Assembly: GCA_965230515.1 (NCBI GenBank)
Contig: OZ246007.1
Span: 2,852,001-2,916,000 of the forward strand
Length of the DNA: 64,000 nucleotides
From: JAJFKB01 sp965230515
GTDB lineage: Bacteria; Pseudomonadota; Gammaproteobacteria; Pseudomonadales; IMCC2047
Reading direction: 5' to 3'
Shown: in pieces, positions 17,314-24,755 of the stretch
Numbering within the stretch: the stretch's first letter is position 1
How the letters are laid out: the number at the start of each line of letters is the position of its first letter
Position numbers and translations under genes: made by a program
Notes under the pieces: generated by a model
Seen by the model: the letters and a program-made list of their open reading frames with translations, nothing else
Database searches by the model: none
What the model was told of the DNA's origin: nothing

Positions 17314-18327
17314 ATGGATATAGAGGATCTTTCAGAAAACAGCCGACGATCTACTGAAGAGTTGATGGTTTCATACAGCTGTTTTGCCTGCGCGATCATC
17401 GTATTGCCTTTTCTGCTGTTCCGCTTTTATGAAGGAGATTACAGGCTCGCACTGATTGATACTCTGATCTGTGCGGGCCTGACGGCCATTGGCATGATCA
17501 CCTGGGTTAGTGGCAATGTTCAGCTCACTCGCTGGCTGGTTTGTGTGTTTTCGATGTCGGCGGTAATCGCGGTGACCTATTCGAAGGGTGTTACCCTGGT
17601 CTACTGGCTTTTTCCGGTGCTATCACTTTCCTTTTTTCTGTCAAGCGTTAGGCACGCCTGCTGGATAAGCGGAGCAGGGGTTGTTGCGCTGATGCCGATC
17701 ATATTGCGCGACAAGGAATTGGGCGAAGCGGCAACCATTATTTCAGCGTTTGCGATGGCGGTTGTTGTTGCGTATATCTTTGCGTTTCAAACGAACCATC
17801 AGCGTGCATTGTTATCGAAAAGCGCAACGATTGATTTTCTCACGGGCGTGAAAAACCGCCGAGCGCTTTCACAAAAACTGAAGGAGTCTATTGAGCTGAA
17901 AAAGCGCAAAAATGAGAGTGCATGCGCCATTTTGTTGGACCTCGATCACTTTAAGCAGACAAATGACCGATTTGGCCATGCCACAGGTGATGCGCTTCTG
18001 GTCAGAGTGTGTAATCTGATTCGCACCAAAATCCGGTTAACCGACCGTTTGTACCGTTATGGTGGCGAGGAGTTTGTCGTCATGCTCAGGGGATCGACGA
18101 TTGATGAGGCGCGTGCTTCTGCGGAAAAACTGCGAATGGCTGTGCTGCAGGATGAGACCTTGAATGACTACGGCGTCACTATATCCTTGGGTGTGGGTGA
18201 GCTGCAGAGTGGAGAAACCGCAGATCAATGGTTCCAGCGAGTTGATATGGCGCTGTACCAATCAAAGGAGAGTGGACGAAATAAAACCACTCTGGCTGAA
18301 AGCGGGGAGGTGTCGGCCGTCGCTTGA
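17314..18327 (+). CDS. Membrane diguanylate cyclase (GGDEF), paralog 2
   Basis: A 337-residue tandem paralog of the preceding gene, with the shared opening RSTEELMVSYSC, about six helices, then a GGDEF domain. GGEEF at residues 250-254 and the I-site RLTD at 241-244 are conserved. The metal-site motif LLDLDHFKQTND and the opening DFLTGVKNRRAL are closer to consensus than in paralog 1. The ATG at 17314 follows a GGGGCGG stretch. The 231-bp spacer suggests it has its own promoter. The lack of net length change between the copies points to a gene duplication; the sensory input of the membrane part is unknown. Confidence 0.9.
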   Translation: MDIEDLSENSRRSTEELMVSYSCFACAIIVLPFLLFRFYEGDYRLALIDTLICAGLTAIGMITWVSGNVQLTRWLVCVFSMSAVIAVTYSKGVTLVYWLFPVLSLSFFLSSVRHACWISGAGVVALMPIILRDKELGEAATIISAFAMAVVVAYIFAFQTNHQRALLSKSATIDFLTGVKNRRALSQKLKESIELKKRKNESACAILLDLDHFKQTNDRFGHATGDALLVRVCNLIRTKIRLTDRLYRYGGEEFVVMLRGSTIDEARASAEKLRMAVLQDETLNDYGVTISLGVGELQSGETADQWFQRVDMALYQSKESGRNKTTLAESGEVSAVA

Positions 18328-18334
18328 TTGGCTG

Positions 18335-18376
18335 CCGTTTGGAGGTGGAGCCAGGCTCGGCGCTTCCTCCAAACGG
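18335..18376. terminator. Bidirectional hairpin between convergent genes
   Basis: A perfect 11-bp inverted repeat CCGTTTGGAGG/CCTCCAAACGG (18335-18345 and 18366-18376) encloses a smaller GAGCC-A-GGCTC hairpin. It sits exactly between the convergent diguanylate cyclase and hisG genes. The T-tract is weak on both sides, but position and symmetry support a shared terminator. Confidence 0.6.
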
Positions 18377-18387
18377 GATCAGTCTCG

Positions 18388-19254
18388 CTAGTCTATTATT
18401 TTACTGATCGGCAGCTCAATTATCGATCGGGCGCCCTGAGCCTTGAGTAGAGGCAGCACATCCCGCAGAGTGCTTTTCTCAATAACCGCCGTAATATCCA
18501 CCCAGTCTCCTTTAGTCAGATGCGAAACGGTGGGCATTTCACAGGGCAGAATCTCCAATATTTCATTGAGTTTCGCCTCGGGTGCATTGAGCATGATGCA
18601 GGCCTTGGGTACAGCATTGATCACAGACTGCAGCATCATCACTATACTTTCAATTTTTGCTCGTTTTTGTGGATCATCAAAAGCGGCTTTGTTTGCGATA
18701 AAGCGGGTGGTGGTCTCTAAAACGGTATCAATGATCGTCAGGTTGTTGGCCCGCAGTGATGAGCCGGTTTCGGTTATCTCAACAATGGCGTCAGCCAGAT
18801 CAGGAACTTTGACCTCAGTGGCACCCCAGCTGTACTCAACATTGGCAGTGACTCCGTGAGAAGCCAGATAATCCTCAGTCAGATTGACCACCTCGGTTGC
18901 AATCGTTTTTCCCTCCAGGTCTTTGACGCTCTTGAACGGAGAGCCTTCTTTCACGGCTAGCACCCACTTGATAGGTCGAAAGCTGGCCTTTGCGTACACC
19001 AGTTCACAGACCTCAATCACATCAGCGCGGTTCTCCTTGATCCAGTCCAGACCGGTCAGTCCGCAATCCAGCTGACCGTGCTCGACATACCGTGCCATTT
19101 CCTGGGCGCGGATTAACATACATTCAATTTCGTCGTCATTGATGGATGGGTAATAATTGCGGCTTGTCACACCGATATCATATCCGGCCTGTTTGAATAT
19201 TTTGAGAGTCGATTCCTGTAAGCTGCCTTTGGGAATCCCTAGCTTGAGTTTCAT
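18388..19254 (-). CDS. hisG: ATP phosphoribosyltransferase, long form
   Basis: A 288-residue first enzyme of histidine biosynthesis, joining ATP and PRPP. The start MKLKLGIPKGSLQEST and the PRPP loop region ITETGSSLRANNL are typical. The C-terminal roughly 75 residues (from PKACIMLNAP) form the HisG_C regulatory domain, so this is the HisG-long type that binds histidine directly and needs no HisZ. It stands alone here without other his genes. It faces the diguanylate cyclase and lies about 80 bp from the end of the LysR gene in the same direction. Confidence 0.95.
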   Translation of the reverse strand: MKLKLGIPKGSLQESTLKIFKQAGYDIGVTSRNYYPSINDDEIECMLIRAQEMARYVEHGQLDCGLTGLDWIKENRADVIEVCELVYAKASFRPIKWVLAVKEGSPFKSVKDLEGKTIATEVVNLTEDYLASHGVTANVEYSWGATEVKVPDLADAIVEITETGSSLRANNLTIIDTVLETTTRFIANKAAFDDPQKRAKIESIVMMLQSVINAVPKACIMLNAPEAKLNEILEILPCEMPTVSHLTKGDWVDITAVIEKSTLRDVLPLLKAQGARSIIELPISKIID

Positions 19255-19337
19255 GGATGGATAGCTGCCTCTGATTAGATTGTTCGTCGATAAAGCGGCG
19301 CATTATCGCATTAATCAGGGGCCGACGTCAGTAGTGG

Positions 19338-20219
19338 CTATCCACTCGTGCGAGAAGGGTTTAGTAAAAAATCAACAAAAGCACGGTTGGCTGCGGAAAG
19401 GTAATGGTTCTTTTTCCAGGCCAGGCCCATACGAAAAAAAATAGGTGGGTCGAAGGAGGTGCCTCGTAATTCCTGCTCCTCTTCCAGTACAAATTGTAAA
19501 CAGGTAGAAATCCCTTTGCCGCTCAGTACCAGTCTCTTAATCAGCAGCATCAAATTGGTTTCAAAAATGATTTTAGGTGTTTTTTGGAGTTGCAGGCTGA
19601 GCCGGTCAATGGTTTCGCGTAGAAAATAGCCCTCTTTAATCAGTATCAGGTTTTCCTCAAAAAACGCATCGATGCTGACATGATCAAGTTGGGCGAAAGG
19701 GTGCCCGGGTTCGCAGCAAACCACCATCTCTTCGTCGATCAGCGGATGAACTTCCAGTGTATCCGGGGCCTCATCCATAATGACAATACCCAGGTCGATG
19801 CTTCCGTCCTGCAATTGCTGCTCAATTTGCCGGGTGCCTGCCTCCTCAACATAGATCTGCAGGCTGGGGTTTATGCGCATAAAATGATCAAACAGGGCGG
19901 GAAAGTAGTAAGCGCCATGCATTGCCGGCATGGCGATCCTGACTTCGCCTTTTTCCAGGCCCCGCAGTGCATGCATTTCGGTTTTTGCGTCGGATACCTG
20001 TTTTAGAATGCTGTTCGCGTGGCTTAGCAGTGCTTTGCCTTCAGGTGTCAGACTGACTTTTTTGGCCGCGCGGTTGAACAGAGAGGTTTCCAGTTCAAGT
20101 TCCAGTTTCTTGATAGAAATGCTGATTGCGGGTTGGGCAATAAACAGTTCTTCAGCGGCTTTGCTGAAGCTCAGGTGCTGCGCGACGCTACGGAATATTT
20201 GAAGTTGCCGAATGTCCAT
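19338..20219 (-). CDS. LysR family regulator (GcdR-like by context)
   Basis: A 293-residue LysR-type regulator. The N-terminal winged HTH reads MDIRQLQIFRSVAQHLSFSK followed by AAEELFIAQPAISISIKKLE. A periplasmic-binding-like effector domain follows. ATG at 20219 gives the canonical start; an open frame extends 74 codons upstream but has no family support. It is divergent from a glutaryl-CoA dehydrogenase and CoA-transferase pair, the same layout as gcdR-gcdHG of pseudomonads. A role as glutarate-responsive activator is therefore inferred from position only. Confidence 0.88.
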   Translation of the reverse strand: MDIRQLQIFRSVAQHLSFSKAAEELFIAQPAISISIKKLELELETSLFNRAAKKVSLTPEGKALLSHANSILKQVSDAKTEMHALRGLEKGEVRIAMPAMHGAYYFPALFDHFMRINPSLQIYVEEAGTRQIEQQLQDGSIDLGIVIMDEAPDTLEVHPLIDEEMVVCCEPGHPFAQLDHVSIDAFFEENLILIKEGYFLRETIDRLSLQLQKTPKIIFETNLMLLIKRLVLSGKGISTCLQFVLEEEQELRGTSFDPPIFFRMGLAWKKNHYLSAANRAFVDFLLNPSRTSG

Positions 20220-20230
20220 TATATAAGCGA

Positions 20231-20260
20231 AATATATTGAAAACATAAATATAATATATT
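20231..20260. promoter_or_regulatory. AT-rich candidate LysR operator
   Basis: Two copies of the self-palindromic AATATATT lie at 20231-20238 and 20253-20260, spaced 22 bp (about two helical turns). They sit in a strongly AT-rich stretch just upstream of the LysR start and in front of divergent gcdH. The rest of the 275-bp divergent region shows no other gene. This arrangement suits an autoregulatory LysR site but is unproven. Confidence 0.4.
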
Positions 20261-20494
20261 TTACATATATAACATGGGCTGATATGGTTGGCCATCTTTT
20301 TTTTACGCCTGTGCAATCAGGCGAACACTGATTTGCAGCAATGCGTTGCAGAGCGGTTAGAGGCCGCGCTTTACGGCGCCTATGCTTCCAACCGACGCCG
20401 AACTGACGGCAGTTAGTACCCCGGTGCCAGCATCGGGGCAATGAATATAATTCTTAACTTATTGTAACCATCATCGGATGGGGGGAATAGTCTT

Positions 20495-21682
20495 ATGGCA
20501 TCACCGACTACATGGGGATCTTTCAAGTGGGAAGACCCGTTCTTAATGGATGACCAATTAACTGAAGAAGAGCGCATGGTGCGTGATACCGCCAACCAGT
20601 ATGCTCAGGATAACCTGGCACCACGTGTTCGCGAAGCCTATCAGAATGAATCAACCGATCCGGCTATTTTCCGGGAAATGGGTGAACTCGGTCTGTTGGG
20701 GCCAACCATCGAAGGATATGGTTGTTCAGGCGTAAGCTATACCAGCTATGGCTTGATTGCACGTGAAGTAGAACGTGTCGATTCCGGCTATCGTTCAATG
20801 ATGAGTGTACAGTCCAGTCTGGTGATGTACCCGATCTATGCTTACGGCTCGGAAGAGCAAAAAGAGAAATACCTGCCAAAACTGGCAACCGGTGAGTGGA
20901 TTGGTTGTTTTGGTCTGACTGAACCGAATGCCGGTTCTGACCCTGCCAGCATGTTAACGCGTGCCAAGAAAGTTGATGGTGGTTATAAAATCAGTGGTAC
21001 CAAAATGTGGATCTCCAATTCACCGATCGCTGATGTGTTCATTGTTTGGGGCAAAACTGAAGATGACGTCATTCGCGGGTTTATCCTGGAAAAAGGCTGG
21101 GAAGGTTTAACAGCACCCAAAATCGAAGGCAAATTATCATTGCGTGCATCGATCACCGGTGAAGTGGTAATGGATGAAGTGTTTGTACCTGAAGAGAATC
21201 TGATGCCGGGTGTTGAAGGTTTGAAAGGGCCTTTCGGTTGTTTGAATAACGCCCGTTTAGGTATTGCGTGGGGTTCTTTGGGTGCAGCGGAAGCCTGCTG
21301 GCATGCGGCTCGTGAGTACACCATGGATCGTAAGCAGTTTGGCCGACCTTTGGCACAGAATCAGTTGATCCAGTTAAAACTGGCAAATATGCAGACTGAA
21401 ATCAGCCTTGCATTACTAGGCTGTTTACGTGCTACCCGTTTGCGTGAAGAGGGCCGTTTGCCTCCTGAGTTGATCTCGCTGTTAAAACGTAATTCCTGTG
21501 GCAAGTCTTTGGAAATAGCGCGTATGGCTCGTGATATGCACGGGGGTAACGGTATCTCTGACGAGTTCCCGGTTATGCGTCACATGATTAACCTGGAAAC
21601 AGTGAATACCTATGAAGGTACGCATGATGTTCACGCACTGATTCTTGGTCGTGCGCAGACCGGATTGCAAGCTTTTAGCTAA
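20495..21682 (+). CDS. gcdH: Glutaryl-CoA dehydrogenase
   Basis: A 395-residue FAD-dependent acyl-CoA dehydrogenase that oxidises and decarboxylates glutaryl-CoA to crotonyl-CoA in lysine, tryptophan and aromatic degradation. The opening FKWEDPFLMDDQLTEEERMV, the substrate loop GCFGLTEPNAGSDP and the region TYEGTHDVHALILGRAQTG are GcdH hallmarks. Glu374 in TYEGTHD is the likely catalytic base. ATG at 20495 follows a G-rich ribosome site. Codons ending in T (GGT, CGT) and GAA are visibly preferred over those of neighbouring genes, suggesting high expression. It is followed 62 bp later by a CoA-transferase. Confidence 0.95.
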   Translation: MASPTTWGSFKWEDPFLMDDQLTEEERMVRDTANQYAQDNLAPRVREAYQNESTDPAIFREMGELGLLGPTIEGYGCSGVSYTSYGLIAREVERVDSGYRSMMSVQSSLVMYPIYAYGSEEQKEKYLPKLATGEWIGCFGLTEPNAGSDPASMLTRAKKVDGGYKISGTKMWISNSPIADVFIVWGKTEDDVIRGFILEKGWEGLTAPKIEGKLSLRASITGEVVMDEVFVPEENLMPGVEGLKGPFGCLNNARLGIAWGSLGAAEACWHAAREYTMDRKQFGRPLAQNQLIQLKLANMQTEISLALLGCLRATRLREEGRLPPELISLLKRNSCGKSLEIARMARDMHGGNGISDEFPVMRHMINLETVNTYEGTHDVHALILGRAQTGLQAFS

Positions 21683-21703
21683 GTGTCCTTTTAATCTGAT
21701 ACA

Positions 21704-21730
21704 GGGTCGGAGTCAGTCTGACTTCGGCCC
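21704..21730 (+). terminator. Intercistronic hairpin between gcdH and the CoA-transferase gene
   Basis: GGGTCGGAGTCA (21704-21715) and TGACTTCGGCCC (21719-21730) form a 12-bp stem, with two G-U pairs in RNA, around a 3-nt loop. No T-tract follows, so it is more likely an mRNA stabiliser or attenuator than a full terminator. Confidence 0.45.
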
Positions 21731-21744
21731 CAGGTTACTTATCT

Positions 21745-22968
21745 GTGGCCACACCCCTCTCACATATCCGTGTTCTGGAGCTAAGTCGCATACTTGCCGG
21801 GCCCTGGGCTGGCCAATTACTGGCCGATCTTGGCGCTGAAGTGATCAAAGTGGAGCGGCCCGATGCAGGTGATGACACCCGCCATTGGGGACCTCCCTAT
21901 CTTACAGACGATACGGGGCAGGAAACCTCGGAGTCAGCCTACTATCTATCCGCGAATCGCGGAAAAAAATCAATCACACTGAATATTGCCTCGCAGCAAG
22001 GTCAGGCTGTCGTCAGAGATTTGGTGCGGCAGTGCGATGTGCTGATTGAGAACTACAAAGTTGGTGGCCTGGCAAAATATCAACTGGACTATGAGTCACT
22101 AAGAGCGATTAATCCAAAATTGGTGTACTGCTCCATCACCGGATTTGGTCAGGATGGTCCCTATGCACATCGAGCCGGCTACGATTTTTTGATTCAGGGC
22201 ATGGGCGGATTGATGAGCGTGACCGGCGAGCAGGATCATCTGCCCGGTGGTGGTCCGCAAAAGGTCGGAGTGGCTTTAACGGATATACTGACAGGTATGT
22301 ATGCCACCACCGCTATTCAGGGTGCCCTGATAGAGCGAGAGAAAAGTGGAACTGGCCAGCATATTGATGTGTCTCTATTGGATGTGCAGGTTGCTTGCCT
22401 GGCTAATCAGGCAATGAACTACCTGATTGGCGGAGAGGCACCAGCACGCCTGGGTAATGCACACCCGAATATTGTGCCCTATCAGGCTTTCCCCACGCGA
22501 GATGGTCATATTATTTTAGCTATCGGCAATGATGAGCAGTTTCGTAAGTTTTGTGACGTGGCAGGTCATGCAGAGTGGGCGCTGGATGAGCGGTATGCCA
22601 TGAACTCCGCGAGAGTCTATAACCGTATTGAGCTCTGTGAAGCAATAGCTCAGGTGCTGGTTTCGCGAGCGAGCGCAGACTGGTTAAGCGCGCTGGAAGA
22701 GGTGTCGGTACCCTGTGGACCGATTAATACCATTGATCAGGTGTTTGATAACCCGCAAATCAGGGCGAGGGAAATGTGTGTTGAGGCTAAGCATCCGCTG
22801 AGCGATCATGTGCCGCTTGTGGCAAACCCCATCAAATTTTCCAAAACACCTGTGGCGTCACCCAAGGCGCCACCCTTGTTGGGTGAGAATACAGACGAAG
22901 TCTTGGCTCAACTGCTGGGTTATTCTCGCGCGGATATAGCGCAACTAAGAGCTAAGCAAGTACTTTAG
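21745..22968 (+). CDS. CaiB/BaiF (class III) CoA-transferase, probably for glutarate
   Basis: A 407-residue family III CoA-transferase. The opening HIRVLELSRILAGPWAGQLL and the motif ADLGAEVIKVERP are classic. The expected catalytic Asp is in VALTDILTGMYA. The start is GTG at 21745, with no other start giving the full N-terminus. Directly behind gcdH it most likely moves CoA from succinyl-CoA to glutarate, as in gcdHG of Pseudomonas and human SUGCT. The specificity is inferred from context. The 154 bp after it hold no gene but probably the DUF1820 gene's promoter. Confidence 0.9.
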   Translation: MATPLSHIRVLELSRILAGPWAGQLLADLGAEVIKVERPDAGDDTRHWGPPYLTDDTGQETSESAYYLSANRGKKSITLNIASQQGQAVVRDLVRQCDVLIENYKVGGLAKYQLDYESLRAINPKLVYCSITGFGQDGPYAHRAGYDFLIQGMGGLMSVTGEQDHLPGGGPQKVGVALTDILTGMYATTAIQGALIEREKSGTGQHIDVSLLDVQVACLANQAMNYLIGGEAPARLGNAHPNIVPYQAFPTRDGHIILAIGNDEQFRKFCDVAGHAEWALDERYAMNSARVYNRIELCEAIAQVLVSRASADWLSALEEVSVPCGPINTIDQVFDNPQIRAREMCVEAKHPLSDHVPLVANPIKFSKTPVASPKAPPLLGENTDEVLAQLLGYSRADIAQLRAKQVL

Positions 22969-23122
22969 CCTGTCTCCAAAAGGGTCCAATTTCCGGTATC
23001 TTTTGCCGCCATCGAAGCCTAAAATGAAAGCTATACGCAAGAGAAAGAAAGAGTCGATATTTTTTTGTCAGTTGTGGTATCCTTGCGCCCCTTTTTAGTT
23101 GCCACCGGTATTTGATTGTTCT

Positions 23123-23449
23123 ATGGCCAAACGACAGATTTATAAAGTTGTTTTCTATAACAAAGATAAAATTTACGAGGTTTTTGCCCGGCAGATTTAT
23201 CAAAGTGATCTTTATGGGTTCATTGAAATCGAAGAGATCATCTTTGGTGAGCGCAGTCAGCTTGTGGTTGACCCCAATGAAGAGAAACTGAAAACAGAGT
23301 TCGAATCGGTGACGCGTAGCTATGTGCCACTCCATTCAATTATTCGAATCGACGAAGTTGAAAAAGAGGGAGTCGCTAAAATTAGTGAAGCTGGTGGCGC
23401 AAAGGTGACGGCGATGCCTGTTTCGCCATTTAGACCTCAGGAAAATTAA
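23123..23449 (+). CDS. DUF1820 family protein
   Basis: A 108-residue soluble protein matching DUF1820, a small conserved gammaproteobacterial family of unknown function. It opens MAKRQIYKVVFYNKDKIYEV, with FGFIEIEEI-like and LHSIIRIDEVEKEG segments and a C-terminal FRPQE. ATG at 23123 is chosen over an in-frame TTG at 23099 because MAKRQIYKV matches the family. It is followed by the nuo operon, 186 bp away, in the same direction. Confidence 0.85.
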   Translation: MAKRQIYKVVFYNKDKIYEVFARQIYQSDLYGFIEIEEIIFGERSQLVVDPNEEKLKTEFESVTRSYVPLHSIIRIDEVEKEGVAKISEAGGAKVTAMPVSPFRPQEN

Positions 23450-23635
23450 CCTTCCAAAGACGACTAAAGCAAAGGGAATTTACTTTTTCTGGCAATCCCC
23501 CATATTCTTGTGATAAGTTGATCCTATTCTTAATGCTTGGCGCTCTTGAATGCGGTGTAGCAATTTTTAAGAAGTAGGTGTTTCACCGCAGATAAAAACG
23601 ATTGGCGCCGGCTTTTTGTGGTGGGAGCTTATGTC

Positions 23636-24043
23636 GTGAACGCAACATCTGCAGAAACCGCGGTTCTTGGACCACTCCTCATTTATTTCTTTGCGGTAAT
23701 GGGGCTGGTGGTTGCCATGACTTTGTTGTCCCATTATTTGGGGCCACGCAGGCACGATCGTGCCACCGACGAACCCTTCGAGTCCGGAATTGTTTCGGTC
23801 GGCGGTGCTCGTTATCACGTGACAGTCCCTTTCTATCTGGTAGCAATTCTGTTTGTAATTTTTGACCTGGAAGCCGTTTTCCTGTTTGCCTGGGCGATTG
23901 CTTTTCGTGAAGTCGGCTGGTTGGGTTTTATTGAAGTGATTGTATTTATAGTAATTTTAATCGCTGCATTGATCTATCTGTGGCGTTTAGGTGCGTTGGA
24001 TTGGAAGAAAGACAAACCGAGAGTTACCGTTAAACAAGAATAA
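23636..24043 (+). CDS. nuoA: NADH-quinone oxidoreductase subunit A
   Basis: A 135-residue membrane subunit of complex I with three helices. The conserved loop DEPFESGI and the segment FYLVAILFVIFDLEAVFLFAWA identify it. GTG at 23636 is preferred because GGGAG lies eight bases upstream; further GTG codons at 23618 and 23621 are in frame but poorly spaced. It is the first gene of the nuo operon. The 186 bp upstream carry the likely operon promoter but no FNR box and no convincing -35/-10 pair that I could fix. Confidence 0.93.
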   Translation: MNATSAETAVLGPLLIYFFAVMGLVVAMTLLSHYLGPRRHDRATDEPFESGIVSVGGARYHVTVPFYLVAILFVIFDLEAVFLFAWAIAFREVGWLGFIEVIVFIVILIAALIYLWRLGALDWKKDKPRVTVKQE

Positions 24044-24075
24044 AGCGAAGCAGTAAATAACTAAAAGGTGTATCT

Positions 24076-24714
24076 ATGCGATGGAGCCTCAGCAAAGCTG
24101 ATTCCGGCCCCGGAGAGGGGTTGCGTGAGCACTATTTTGATGAAAATGTGCAGCGCAGCATGTTTATGGCCAGGCTTGACGACCTCGTTAACTGGGGCCG
24201 TAAAAATTCATTGTGGCCTTTTAATTTCGGTTTGTCATGTTGCTATGTGGAGATGGCAACGGCCTTCACCAGTCGTCACGATATTGCCCGTTTCGGGGCA
24301 GAAGTGATTCGGGCGACGCCCCGACAGGCTGATCTGATCGTAATTTCAGGAACGGTTTTTCGAAAAATGGCCCCCGTTATTCAGCGCCTTTATGATCAGC
24401 TACTGGAACCCCGGTGGGTTATTTCGATGGGTTCCTGCGCCAATTCGGGCGGTATGTTTGATGTTTATAGTGTGGTGCAGGGGGTTGATAAATTCTTGCC
24501 GGTGGATGTCTACGTGCCCGGCTGCCCTCCGCGACCGGAAGCGCTGTTGCAGGGATTGACTCTGTTGCAGGATGCCATAGGCCAGGAAAAAAGACCGTTA
24601 AGCTGGGTGGTAGGTGATCAGGGCGTCCAAAAGGCTGACAAGGTCAGTCAGAGAGATTTGAAACAGGAAGAGAGGCAGAAGGTAAAGATTCTGAGGTCGC
24701 CTTACGAGTTGTAG
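24076..24714 (+). CDS. nuoB: NADH-quinone oxidoreductase subunit B
   Basis: A 212-residue peripheral subunit that carries the terminal [4Fe-4S] cluster N2 next to the quinone site. The cluster ligands are visible in GLSCCYVEM, GSCANSGGMF and VPGCPPRPEAL. Length and order (32 bp after nuoA) are standard. The C-terminal tail after residue 180 is charged and typical of the NuoB of bacteria with fused nuoCD. Confidence 0.97.
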   Translation: MRWSLSKADSGPGEGLREHYFDENVQRSMFMARLDDLVNWGRKNSLWPFNFGLSCCYVEMATAFTSRHDIARFGAEVIRATPRQADLIVISGTVFRKMAPVIQRLYDQLLEPRWVISMGSCANSGGMFDVYSVVQGVDKFLPVDVYVPGCPPRPEALLQGLTLLQDAIGQEKRPLSWVVGDQGVQKADKVSQRDLKQEERQKVKILRSPYEL

Positions 24715-24755
24715 CGAGTGTGAGATTTTCCGACTAAAAAAGGGAGATTAACCGA

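Noticed and set aside
22952..23335. 127-codon minus-strand frame over the DUF1820 gene
   Set aside because: Antisense to a recognised conserved gene and without any motif.
23501..23536. Sigma-70 promoter for nuoA (TTGTGA ... TAATGC)
   Set aside because: The -10 match is poor and several equally weak pairs exist nearby, so no position can be defended.
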